Shown here piece after piece: positions 53,429-61,453 of a stretch of DNA of 64,000 nucleotides; within the stretch, counting starts at the first letter, position 1, and each line of letters starts with the position of its first letter. Under the pieces are notes generated by a model, which worked only from the letters and a program-made list of their open reading frames with translations, ran no database searches and was not told the origin of the DNA. This DNA is from Afifella pfennigii DSM 17143 (GTDB taxonomy: Bacteria; Pseudomonadota; Alphaproteobacteria; Rhizobiales; Afifellaceae): contig NZ_JHZK01000004.1 of assembly GCF_000688515.1 (NCBI RefSeq), positions 124,001-188,000 of the forward strand, in the 5' to 3' direction. A program made the translations under genes and the position numbers.

Positions 53429-53830
53429 ATGACTTATTCGATCGGAGACCTGGCGCGCGAATTCCGCGTGACCTTGCGCACGCTGCGCTTTTATGAGGAC
53501 AAGGGCCTTCTGAGCCCCCGCCGGGAGGGGCTCAACCGTATCTATTCGCGGCGCGACCGCGCCCGGCTGAAGCTCGTCCTGATGGGCAAGAAGGTCGGCT
53601 TCTCCCTGCAGGAGATCAGGGAGATGATCGACCTCTACGACCTCAAGGACGGGGAGGTTCGGCAGATGGAGGTGGCGCTCGGCAAGTTCGAGAAGCAGCT
53701 CGACATCCTGAAGCGGCAACGCGACGATATCGACCAGGCGATCAACGAGTTGGAAGGCACCATGCAGGTGGTGCGCGGCATGCTCACCGAGAAGCAGGCA
53801 AGCGAGACCGCCGAAAGTCCGGTCGCCTGA
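53429..53830 (+). CDS. MerR family transcriptional regulator (LiuR-like)
   Basis: A 133-residue regulator. N-terminal winged helix-turn-helix (about 2-72): YSIGDLAREFRVTLRTLRFYEDKGLLSP, EGLNRIYSRRDRARLKLVL. C-terminal dimerisation helix with heptads (KFEKQLDILKRQRDDIDQAINELEGTM). No C-terminal metal Cys, so not a metal sensor. The ATG follows GCGGAAGCGAA. It precedes the beta-oxidation operon and an operator-like sequence sits there, so it probably controls acyl-CoA breakdown in the manner of LiuR regulators; the inducer is unknown. Confidence 0.9.
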   Translation: MTYSIGDLAREFRVTLRTLRFYEDKGLLSPRREGLNRIYSRRDRARLKLVLMGKKVGFSLQEIREMIDLYDLKDGEVRQMEVALGKFEKQLDILKRQRDDIDQAINELEGTMQVVRGMLTEKQASETAESPVA

Positions 53831-53935
53831 GCGGCGACCGGCCGCCAAGGGCCGGCGCGAAAGACGGGGAAACGCGCCACGGGTACGGCGCATCTTACCG
53901 GAGGCGAATGGGTATTGCCTTACCTTGCGGCACGC

Positions 53936-53964
53936 TTGTCATGCTGCGAGGAAGGCGCTAAACG
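53936..53964 (+). promoter_or_regulatory. Candidate promoter of the acyl-CoA dehydrogenase operon
   Basis: TTGTCA (53936-53941), 17 bases, TAAACG (53959-53964), about 38 bases before the start codon. Weak match to sigma-70 -10. Other hexamers in this gap are worse. The candidate operator begins 14 bases after the -10. Confidence 0.25.
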
Positions 53965-53977
53965 AAATCCCATCGGA

Positions 53978-53992
53978 TGACGTTTACGTAAA
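53978..53992 (+). promoter_or_regulatory. LiuR/MerR-type operator candidate
   Basis: TGACGTTTACGTAAA at 53978-53992 has the ACGT-containing half-sites of the LiuR-type motif recalled from related bacteria (TTTACGT-AACGTnAA). The last 10 bases, TTTACGTAAA (53983-53992), are a perfect palindrome. It ends 9 bases from the ATG at 54002, next to the AAGG ribosome site, so a bound repressor would block transcription or ribosome access. Partner is likely the MerR regulator encoded 150 bases upstream. Confidence 0.5.
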
Positions 53993-54001
53993 GGTAAGGC
54001 T

Positions 54002-55825
54002 ATGCCGAACTATCAGCCGCCTGTGCGAGATACCCTCTTCATCCTCTACGACGTCCTCGGCGTGGAGCGCCTTGCCAACCTTCCCGGTTTCGCAGAGGCC
54101 GGCCGCGATACCGCGGAGGCCGTGCTTGAGGAAGGCGCCCGCTTCTGCCGCGAGGCGCTGACGCCGCTCAACCGCGTCGGCGACGCAGAAGGCTGCCGGC
54201 GCCACGAGGACGGCAGCGTGACGACGCCGGCCGGCTTCAAGGACGCCTTCCGCCTCTACGCCGAGGGCGGCTGGGTCGGGCTTTCCGCCGACCCAGCCCA
54301 TGGCGGCCAGGGCCTGCCCTTCTTCCTCGGTGCGGCGATGAACGAATTCGCCTCCGCCGCCAATATGGCCTGGGCGATGTATCCAGGCCTCGCCCAGGGC
54401 GCCATCGCCGCCCTCAGCCGGCACGGAAGCGAGATGGCCAAGCGCGACTATCTTCCGCGCATCGTCTCCGGCGAATGGCTCGCCACCATGAACCTGACGG
54501 AGCCGCATTGCGGCACCGATCTCGGCCTCATCCGCACCAAGGCGGCGCCGGCCGAGGACGGCAGCTACCGCCTCTGCGGCCAGAAGATCTTCATCTCCGG
54601 CGGCGAGCACGACCTGACCGACAACATCGTCCATCTGGTGCTGGCGCGCATCGAGGGCGCCCCTGCCGGCGTCAAGGGTCTGTCGCTCTTCCTGGTGCCG
54701 AAGCGTCTTCCCGACGCGAGCGGCGCGCCCGGCGCGGCGAACGGGGTTAGCTGCGGCGCCATCGAAGAGAAGATGGGCATCCACGGCAACGCCACCTGCG
54801 TGATGAACTACGACAATGCGCAGGGCTGGCTGATCGGCGAGGCCAATAAGGGCCTCAACGCCATGTTCACGATGATGAACGAGGCAAGGCTCGGCGTCGG
54901 CATCCAGGGCCTCGCCCAGTCGGAGGTCGCCTATCAGAACGCCGCCGACTATGCCCGCGAACGCCGTCAGGGCCGGGCGCTGAGCGCCGGCAGGGACGGC
55001 TCCGCCGGACCCGACCCGATCATCGTGCATCCCGATATCCGCCGCACGCTGATGGCCATCCGCGCCTTCAACGAGGCGGCGCGCGCCCTGGTGCTGACGG
55101 CCGCCATCAACGGCGACATCGCCGCCCGCTCGCCCGACGAGAAGGCCCGCCAGGCGGCCGAGGACTGGCTGGCGCTGGTGACGCCGGTCATCAAGGGCGT
55201 CCTGACCGATAGGGGCTTCGAAAACGCCGTCGCCGCGCAGCAGGTCTATGGCGGCCACGGCTACATCGCCGAATGGGGCATGGAGCAGTTCGTGCGCGAT
55301 GCGCGCATCGCCATGATCTACGAGGGCGCCAACGGCATCCAGGCGCTCGACCTCGTCGGCCGCAAGCTTCCCATGAAAGAGGGCCGCGCCATCAAGGCCT
55401 ATCTCGACGAGGTCGCAGCCTTCCTCGCCGAACATGCGCAGGATGCGCAGCTTGCCCCGCTGCTTGCCCCCTTGCAGGAGGGGCTGGAGCATTTGCAGAA
55501 GGCGACGATGTGGCTCGCCGCGAACGGCATGGCGAACCCCGACCATGCCGGCGCCGGCGCCACCGATTACATGCATCTCTTCGGCCTCGTCGCCCTCGGC
55601 CATATGTGGGCGAAGATGGCCAAGGCCGCGGCGGAGCGCCTTGCCGGCGATGGCGAGGCCGGGCCGGACGAGAACGGCCAGGGCGAGGGGCGCGAATTTT
55701 ACGAGACGAAGCTGGCGCTCGCCCGCTATTACATGGAGCGGGCCATGCCCGAGACGGGGATGCGGCTGAAGCGTATCGCCGCGGGCGCGGAGGCGATGAT
55801 GGCCCTGCCGGCGGAGGCTTTTTGA
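54002..55825 (+). CDS. Acyl-CoA dehydrogenase (long, FadE-type C-terminal extension)
   Basis: FAD enzyme of 607 residues that oxidises acyl-CoA to trans-2-enoyl-CoA. It has an N-terminal extension before the acyl-CoA dehydrogenase core, and FMEPHC-type FAD/CoA segment MNLTEPHCGTDLGLIRTKA, YVGHGAIEEKMGIHGNATC-type segment IEEKMGIHGNATCVMNYD, catalytic Glu region in MIYEGANGIQALDLVGRKL. The acetyl-CoA dehydrogenase-like C-terminal domain follows, about residues 475-600. First gene of the operon, under the candidate MerR operator. Chain-length preference cannot be read from the sequence. Confidence 0.92.
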   Translation: MPNYQPPVRDTLFILYDVLGVERLANLPGFAEAGRDTAEAVLEEGARFCREALTPLNRVGDAEGCRRHEDGSVTTPAGFKDAFRLYAEGGWVGLSADPAHGGQGLPFFLGAAMNEFASAANMAWAMYPGLAQGAIAALSRHGSEMAKRDYLPRIVSGEWLATMNLTEPHCGTDLGLIRTKAAPAEDGSYRLCGQKIFISGGEHDLTDNIVHLVLARIEGAPAGVKGLSLFLVPKRLPDASGAPGAANGVSCGAIEEKMGIHGNATCVMNYDNAQGWLIGEANKGLNAMFTMMNEARLGVGIQGLAQSEVAYQNAADYARERRQGRALSAGRDGSAGPDPIIVHPDIRRTLMAIRAFNEAARALVLTAAINGDIAARSPDEKARQAAEDWLALVTPVIKGVLTDRGFENAVAAQQVYGGHGYIAEWGMEQFVRDARIAMIYEGANGIQALDLVGRKLPMKEGRAIKAYLDEVAAFLAEHAQDAQLAPLLAPLQEGLEHLQKATMWLAANGMANPDHAGAGATDYMHLFGLVALGHMWAKMAKAAAERLAGDGEAGPDENGQGEGREFYETKLALARYYMERAMPETGMRLKRIAAGAEAMMALPAEAF

Positions 55826-56091
55826 ACGACGTAGCGAAACAGAGCGCGGCGCCGCGCCCGCCCTTGCCGAAGCGCTTCTGCCTCTCTCCGAAGGAGGCGG
55901 CGTATCGGCGCCTGCGCCGGGGCAATGCCGCCTCTTCCAGCAAATCTCACGCGAGCGTGCCGCTTCAGCGGCTCGACGATCACACCGACAGGAAGGCGCC
56001 GGCGGGCGCCTTTGAGGATTTCATCAGCCAAGATGGCGCGCCCGGCAAGGCTTTACCGCCGGCCGGCAGCCTGGCGCGCCGGGAGGAATGA
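55822..56091 (+). CDS. Possible small ORF between acyl-CoA dehydrogenase and thiolase (uncertain)
   Basis: A TTG at 55822 overlaps the dehydrogenase stop and opens an 89-codon frame to 56091. It would encode a basic, low-complexity product (NDVAKQSAAPRPPL, FCLSPKEAAYRRLRRGNAASS, DDHTDRKAPAGAFEDFISQ). Third-position GC is high, as in real genes here. There is no ribosome site other than the upstream gene's end, and no recognised family. The 271-base gap could equally be untranslated. Confidence 0.25.
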   Translation: MNDVAKQSAAPRPPLPKRFCLSPKEAAYRRLRRGNAASSSKSHASVPLQRLDDHTDRKAPAGAFEDFISQDGAPGKALPPAGSLARREE

Positions 56092-56095
56092 CGAC

Positions 56096-57304
56096 ATGCC
56101 CGAGGCTTACATATTCGACCATGTGCGCACCCCGCGCGGGCGCGGCAAGAAGGACGGGGCGCTGCATGCGGTACCGAGCGTACGGCTCGCCGCCACCGTG
56201 TTGGAAGCGACGCGCGAGCGCAACGGCCTCGACACCAAGCATGTCGACGACGTCATCCTCGGCTGCGTCGACCCGATCGGCGAGGCCGGCGGCGACATTG
56301 CCCGCGCCGCCGTCTTCGCCGCCGGCTGGGACCAGTCGGTCGCCGGCATGCAGATCAACCGCTTCTGCGCCTCCGGGCTCGATGCGGTGAACCTCGCCGC
56401 CGGGCAGGTGAGCGGCGGGGCGCATGACCTCGTCGTCGCCGGCGGGGTGGAATCGATGTCGCGCGTGGGCATCGGCGCCTCCGGCGGCGCCTGGGTCGTC
56501 GATCCGCAAGTGGCGGTGCCGGCCTATTTCATGCCGCAGGGCGTCTCGGCCGATCTCATCGCCACCAAATACGGTTTTTCCCGCGACGATTGCGACGCCT
56601 ACGCCGTGGAGAGCCAGAGACGGGCGGGCAAGGCCTGGGCGGAGGGCCGCTTTACCCGCTCCATCGTCCCGGTCAAAGACCCGAACGGCCTCACCCTTCT
56701 CGATCGCGACGAGCATCCGCGGGCCGACACCAACATGCAGTCGCTGGCGGCGCTGAAGCCCTCCTTCGCCTCCATCGCCGAAATGGGCGGCTTCGACGCC
56801 GTCGCCATCCAGGCGCATCCGGAGGTGGAGCGCATCAACCATGTCCACCATGCCGGCAATTCCTCCGGCATCGTCGACGGCGCGGCGGCCGTGCTCGTGG
56901 GCAGCAAGAAGGCCGGCAAGGCGGCGGGGCTGAAGCCACGCGCCAGAATTCGCGCCTATGCCAGCATCGGCTCGGAGCCGGCGCTGATGCTGACCGGTCC
57001 CATCGACGTCACCAAGAAGCTCTTGAAGCGCGCCAAGATGAAGATGTCGGATATCGACCTCATCGAGATCAACGAGGCCTTCGCCTCCGTGGTGCTGCGC
57101 TACCGCCAAGCCTTCGATCTCGATGCGGCGAGGGTCAACGTCAATGGCGGCGCGATCGCCATGGGCCATCCGCTCGGCGCCACCGGCGCCATGATCCTCG
57201 GCACGGTGCTCGACGAATTGGAGCGCCGCGACCTTGAGACGGCGCTGGTCACCTTGTGCATCGGCGCCGGCATGGGCACGGCGACGGTGATCGAGAGGGT
57301 GTGA
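56096..57304 (+). CDS. Acetyl-CoA acetyltransferase / thiolase family
   Basis: Cytoplasmic thiolase of 402 residues. Catalytic Cys91 in [11 protein letters not shown], the GGVESMSR segment, NEAFASVV, His in [15 protein letters not shown] and the second Cys in TLCIGAGMG. The ATG at 56096 follows GGGAGGA by 8 bases. It would cleave 3-ketoacyl-CoA (beta-oxidation) as part of the operon with the dehydrogenase and FadJ-like enzyme; the family also includes biosynthetic members. No gene for a separate beta-subunit is needed. Confidence 0.95.
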   Translation: MPEAYIFDHVRTPRGRGKKDGALHAVPSVRLAATVLEATRERNGLDTKHVDDVILGCVDPIGEAGGDIARAAVFAAGWDQSVAGMQINRFCASGLDAVNLAAGQVSGGAHDLVVAGGVESMSRVGIGASGGAWVVDPQVAVPAYFMPQGVSADLIATKYGFSRDDCDAYAVESQRRAGKAWAEGRFTRSIVPVKDPNGLTLLDRDEHPRADTNMQSLAALKPSFASIAEMGGFDAVAIQAHPEVERINHVHHAGNSSGIVDGAAAVLVGSKKAGKAAGLKPRARIRAYASIGSEPALMLTGPIDVTKKLLKRAKMKMSDIDLIEINEAFASVVLRYRQAFDLDAARVNVNGGAIAMGHPLGATGAMILGTVLDELERRDLETALVTLCIGAGMGTATVIERV

Positions 57305-57307
57305 GCC

Positions 57308-57766
57308 ATGCCGAAGGTCGAGGTCGCGGCGCTGCGAGAGGTCAACGCCACCGGCTATCCCCCACCCTATGACAGGCTCGTCGCCGGGCGCTTCCGCAAG
57401 CGTCTCGGCGATGCCGGCGGGCTCACCCAGTTCGGCGTCAATCTCTGCCGGCTTGAGCCCGGCGCCGCCTCCGCGCAGCGCCACTTCCACGCCCGGGAGG
57501 ACGAACTCGTCTATGTGCTGGAAGGCGAGGTCGCGCTGGTGGAGGAAGACGGCGAGACGCTCCTGCAGGCGGGCGATGCCGCCACCTTCAAGGCCGGCGT
57601 CGCCGACGGCCACCATCTCGTCAACCGTTCCGACAGGCAGACGCTGTTCCTGGAGATCGGCACGCGCAGCGGCGGCGATGAGGTGAGCTATCCCGATATC
57701 GACCTTCACCTGACCTCTGAAGGCGGGGCTTCCCGCTATACCCGCAAGGACGGCACGCCCTATTAG
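57308..57766 (+). CDS. Cupin domain protein
   Basis: A 152-residue single cupin. Metal motif region in [26 protein letters not shown] (H-x-H, E) and the second His in [20 protein letters not shown]-terminal acidic tail [13 protein letters not shown]. Function unknown. It starts 3 bases after the thiolase stop, and 70 bases precede the FadJ-like gene, so it is probably in the same operon. Could be a metabolite binding or isomerase-like protein; the role in fatty-acid use is not known. Confidence 0.88.
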   Translation: MPKVEVAALREVNATGYPPPYDRLVAGRFRKRLGDAGGLTQFGVNLCRLEPGAASAQRHFHAREDELVYVLEGEVALVEEDGETLLQAGDAATFKAGVADGHHLVNRSDRQTLFLEIGTRSGGDEVSYPDIDLHLTSEGGASRYTRKDGTPY

Positions 57767-57836
57767 GGCCTGTTGAGGATGATCGCATGGGCTGCGCCGC
57801 ATCGCGCTTCGGCGGCGCACATGGAGGAAATTCCCG

Positions 57837-60041
57837 ATGAGCGAGAAGAGCTTTACCCTTGAGACCGACGCGGACGGCATCGCCATCCTCACCTGGGATA
57901 TGCCCGGCCGCTCCATGAACCTCATCACCGAGGCGGCGATGGAGGAGCTTTCAGAAGCGGTGGAGCGCGTCGCTTCCGATCCCGCCATCGCCGGCGCCAT
58001 CATCACCACGGCCAAGAAGGATTTTTCCGGCGGCGCCGACATCACCATGCTGGCCGGGCTCTTCGGCGAATACGAAAAGAAGCTCGCCGAGAACGAAATG
58101 GCGGCGATCGCCGAGCTCCTGGAGCGCTCCAGCCGCCTGTCGCGCATCTTCCGGCGGCTGGAGACATGCGGCAAGCCCTTCGTGGCGGCGGTCAAAGGCA
58201 TCTCCATGGGCGGCGGCACGGAGCTGATGCTCGCCTGCCACGGCCGCGTCGTCGCCGAGGGCGCCAAGATCGGCCTGCCGGAGGTGAAGATCGGCATCTT
58301 CCCGGGCGCCGGCGGCACCCAGCGCGTCATGCGCATGACCGACGCCGTGGCCGGCCTGCAATTCCTCCTCAAGGGCAGCACGCTCTCGCCCGAAAAGGCC
58401 AAGACGATGGGCCTCGTGGAGGAGGTGGTCTCGGAAGCCGAACTGATGGAGGCGGCCAAGGCGATGCTGCGCGAGGGCCTTTCGGCGGTGAAGCCCTGGG
58501 ATCACGAGGGCTTCCGGCTGAAGGGCGCGGCCGCCATCTGGACGCCAGGCGGCTTTCAGGTCTGGCCGGCGGCCAACGGCCTCTACCGCAAGGAGACTTT
58601 CGACAATTATCCGGGCGCGCGGGCGATCATGCAGGCGGTCTTCGACGGGCTGCAGCTGTCGATGGACCAGGCGCTCAACGTGGAGAGCCGCTACTTCGCC
58701 AAGGTGCTCAGAACCAAGGAGGCGCAGGCGATGATCCGCTCGCTCTTCGTCTCCATGCAGGAGCTCGGCAAGGGCGCCCGCCGCCCCAAGGACGTGCCGG
58801 CGAGCGAGATAAAGACGCTCGGCGTCATCGGCGCCGGCTTCATGGGGGCGGGCATCGCCTATGTCTCGGCAAGGGCCGGCATGGAGGTCGTCCTCATCGA
58901 CCAGGACCAGGAGAGCGCGGAGAAGGGCAAGGCGCATTGCGCCAGCCTGGCGGCCAAGCAGGTGGAGCGCGGGCGCATGCGCCAGGACGAGGCCGAGGCG
59001 CTCCTGGCGCGCATTCGCCCGACGACGCAATATGCCGAGCTCGGCCCGGCCGAGCTCGTCATCGAGGCGGTTTTCGAGAACCGCAAGGTGAAGGCGGACG
59101 TCACAAAGGGTGCCGGCGAATGGCTCGGCGGGGGGGCCGTCTTCGCCTCCAACACCTCCACCTTGCCGATCACCTCGCTCGCCAAGGAATATCGCGACGA
59201 GAGCGCCTTCATCGGCATCCATTTCTTCTCCCCGGTGGAGAAGATGCATCTGGTTGAGGTGATCTGCGGCGAGAAGACGGGAAAGAAGGCCCTCGCGGTG
59301 GCGCTCGATTATGTCCACGCCATCAAGAAGACGCCGATCGTGGTCAACGATTCGCGCGGCTTCTACGCCAATCGCTGCGTCACCGCCTATCTGCTGGAAG
59401 GCCATCTGATGCTGACGGAGGGCGTGCCGCCGGCGATGATCGAGAATGCCGGCAGGATGGCCGGGATGCCGGTCGGACCGCTCTCGCTCAACGACGAGGT
59501 GGGCCTCGATCTCGGCTGGAAGATCGTCCAGGCGACGGAGGCCGATCTCGGCCCCGAGGCAGTGTCGCCGGAACAGAAGGCGCTGCTTCAGGAATTGGTG
59601 GAAAAGCGCGGCCGCTTCGGGCGCAAGAACGGCAAGGGCTTTTACGATTACGAAGGCAGGGAGAAGCGGCTTTGGCCGGGGCTGGCCGAAATCGCGCCGC
59701 CGAAGGATGCCGACAAGTTCGACATCGCCGAATTGAAGCAGCGCCTTCTCGTCACCCAGGCGCTGGAGGCGGCGCGCACGGTCGGCGAAGGCGTCGTCAC
59801 CGATCCGCGCGAGGCCGATGTCGGATCCATCCTCGGCTTCGGCTTCGCCCCGTTCACCGGCGGCACGCTCTCCTATATCGACTTCATGGGGACGAAGGAA
59901 TTCGTCGCCCTCGCCAAACGGCTCGCCAAGAAGCACGGGCCCCGCTTCAAGCCCAACCGGCTTCTCCTGGAGATGGCTGAAAACGGCGAGACCTTCTATG
60001 GCCGCTTCGGCACGAGCGCGGAGACAGGCAAGGCGGCCTAG
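57837..60041 (+). CDS. fadJ: Bifunctional 3-hydroxyacyl-CoA dehydrogenase / enoyl-CoA hydratase (FadJ/FadB-like)
   Basis: Multifunctional beta-oxidation alpha chain of 734 residues. Residues 1 to about 195: crotonase fold with KGISMGGGTELMLACH and the Glu pair region GLPEVKIGIFPGAGGTQR. About 320-505: NAD-binding 3-hydroxyacyl-CoA dehydrogenase with VIGAGFMGAGIAYV and catalytic His in GIHFFSPVEKMHL. About 505-720: two C-terminal dehydrogenase domains (NRCVTAYLLEGHLML, FGFAPFTGGTLSYID). Strong ribosome site GGAGGA. With the dehydrogenase and thiolase it makes a complete beta-oxidation set. FadB and FadJ are not separable by eye here. Confidence 0.94.
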   Translation: MSEKSFTLETDADGIAILTWDMPGRSMNLITEAAMEELSEAVERVASDPAIAGAIITTAKKDFSGGADITMLAGLFGEYEKKLAENEMAAIAELLERSSRLSRIFRRLETCGKPFVAAVKGISMGGGTELMLACHGRVVAEGAKIGLPEVKIGIFPGAGGTQRVMRMTDAVAGLQFLLKGSTLSPEKAKTMGLVEEVVSEAELMEAAKAMLREGLSAVKPWDHEGFRLKGAAAIWTPGGFQVWPAANGLYRKETFDNYPGARAIMQAVFDGLQLSMDQALNVESRYFAKVLRTKEAQAMIRSLFVSMQELGKGARRPKDVPASEIKTLGVIGAGFMGAGIAYVSARAGMEVVLIDQDQESAEKGKAHCASLAAKQVERGRMRQDEAEALLARIRPTTQYAELGPAELVIEAVFENRKVKADVTKGAGEWLGGGAVFASNTSTLPITSLAKEYRDESAFIGIHFFSPVEKMHLVEVICGEKTGKKALAVALDYVHAIKKTPIVVNDSRGFYANRCVTAYLLEGHLMLTEGVPPAMIENAGRMAGMPVGPLSLNDEVGLDLGWKIVQATEADLGPEAVSPEQKALLQELVEKRGRFGRKNGKGFYDYEGREKRLWPGLAEIAPPKDADKFDIAELKQRLLVTQALEAARTVGEGVVTDPREADVGSILGFGFAPFTGGTLSYIDFMGTKEFVALAKRLAKKHGPRFKPNRLLLEMAENGETFYGRFGTSAETGKAA

Positions 60042-60056
60042 GGAAAGCACAGCAAC

Positions 60057-60635
60057 ATGTACGTCTGGGGACGATTGCTCAGGCTTGGGCTCTTCGCCAA
60101 GACAAGGCCCCCGCTTGAGGCCCCGTTCGGCGTCTCGGAGCTTTCCTTCCGCGCCTGGCCGTGGGATTGCGACACCAACCTGCACGTGACCAACGGGCGC
60201 TATCTGATGCTCGCCGATGTCGGCCGGCTCGACCTGTTTTTGCGCTTCGGGCTGTGGCGCGAGGCGATGAAGCGCGGCTGGGCGCCGATGCTGGGCGGCG
60301 TCTCCATCGTGTTTCGGCGCGAAATCCGCATGGGAGGCAGCTTCCGCCTCGCCTCGCGGCTCGTCACCTGGCAGGAGACGCATGTCGTCGGCGAGCATCT
60401 GTTCCATGTCGGCGAGGACGCGGATGCGCGCATCGCCGCCAAGGCGCTGACCTGGGGCGGCATCTACGACCGCAAGGGCCGGCGCTTCGTCCCCCCGGAG
60501 GAGATCTTCGACCTTCTCGGCATTAAGGCGGCGGCGCCGGAGCCCGACGAGGAGCTTGCCGCCTTCCTCGCCTCGCAAAGAACCTTGAGGGCGCAGGCCA
60601 AGGCGATGGAGGGGCAACAGGCCGCCATCGCCTGA
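60057..60635 (+). CDS. Hotdog-fold acyl-CoA thioesterase-like protein (THEM6-like)
   Basis: A 192-residue single hotdog domain with WPWDCDTNLHVTNGRYLMLAD, the segment seen in the THEM6/4-hydroxybenzoyl-CoA thioesterase-like group, followed by VGGVSIVFRREIRMGGSFRL-type beta strands. Likely hydrolyses or binds acyl-CoA. It follows the FadJ gene by 15 bases and fits as the last gene of the operon. A weak GGGAAAGC ribosome site precedes the ATG. Substrate not known. Confidence 0.85.
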   Translation: MYVWGRLLRLGLFAKTRPPLEAPFGVSELSFRAWPWDCDTNLHVTNGRYLMLADVGRLDLFLRFGLWREAMKRGWAPMLGGVSIVFRREIRMGGSFRLASRLVTWQETHVVGEHLFHVGEDADARIAAKALTWGGIYDRKGRRFVPPEEIFDLLGIKAAAPEPDEELAAFLASQRTLRAQAKAMEGQQAAIA

Positions 60636-60751
60636 AAAGCGCCAACGGCCCGACGATTCCCCTTGCAAAAGCCGGCCGGCGCAGTTGTGCTTTGCCGAGG
60701 AAGAGGACTATATTCCTGGCGTTGTTCACCGGCCGGGGTAGCCGCTCGACC

Positions 60752-61438
60752 ATGGCCTGGACCCATTCCACCGTCTGGGGCGCCATCGATGCCCTCGCCA
60801 AACGTCATGGGCTGACGGCCTCGGCGCTCGCGCGCAAGGCCGGGCTCGACCCCACCGCCTTCAACCGCTCCAAGCGGCATTCGGCCGATGGCAGGCCGCG
60901 TTGGCCCTCCACCGAATCCATCGCCAAGATCCTCAAAGCCACCGGCGCCTCGCTGGACGAATTCATCGCCCTGGTGGCGATGCGCGGGCGCGGCGCCGAC
61001 GCGGCCTCGGGCCTCGATTTGGAGAGCGGCCTGGAGGGAAGGCTGCCGATGCCGGCGCGCGTGCCCCTGCTCGGCATGGCCCAGGCCGGCGCCGGCGGCT
61101 TCTTCGACGATGCCGGCTATCCCGTCGGCCAGGGCTGGGACGAGATCGAGCTGCCCTCGCCAAGGTCGGAGGGCACCTTCGCGCTCGAGGTCAGCGGCGA
61201 TTCCATGCTGCCGCTCTATCGCGACGGCGACGTCATCATCGTCTCGCAGACCGCGCAGCTGCGCCCCGGCGACCGGGTCGTCGCCAAGACGGCGGAGGGC
61301 GAGGTCATGGCCAAGGTGCTGAAGCGGCAGACGACCACCAAGCTCGAGCTCGCCTCGCTCAATCCGGAACATGCCGCGCGCGTGGTGCCGCTCGCCGAGC
61401 TGGAATGGATCGGGCGCATCATCTGGGCAAGCCAGTAG
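60752..61438 (+). CDS. LexA-like transcriptional regulator with S24 protease domain
   Basis: A 228-residue regulator. N-terminal helix-turn-helix (about 8-68): AIDALAKRHGLTASALARKAGLDP, WPSTESIAKILKATGASLDEFI. C-terminal S24 (LexA) domain: candidate cleavage site Ala112-Gly113 (or Ala114-Gly115) in MAQAGAGG, catalytic Ser151 in VSGDSMLPLYRDGDV, and Lys188 in EVMAKVLKR. The Ser-Lys spacing of 37 equals that of E. coli LexA (119 to 156). Not the main LexA, which has a different winged-helix. Targets unknown. Start ATG 60752 gives the HTH near the N-terminus. Confidence 0.88.
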   Translation: MAWTHSTVWGAIDALAKRHGLTASALARKAGLDPTAFNRSKRHSADGRPRWPSTESIAKILKATGASLDEFIALVAMRGRGADAASGLDLESGLEGRLPMPARVPLLGMAQAGAGGFFDDAGYPVGQGWDEIELPSPRSEGTFALEVSGDSMLPLYRDGDVIIVSQTAQLRPGDRVVAKTAEGEVMAKVLKRQTTTKLELASLNPEHAARVVPLAELEWIGRIIWASQ

Positions 61439-61453
61439 CGGCGGGGAAGGCTG

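Noticed and set aside
55729-56031. 100-codon minus-strand frame in the dehydrogenase-thiolase gap
   Set aside because: Third-position GC lower than the plus-strand alternative, half lies opposite the dehydrogenase gene.
56024-60668. Long minus-strand frames opposite thiolase and FadJ genes
   Set aside because: Shadow of the well-supported beta-oxidation genes.
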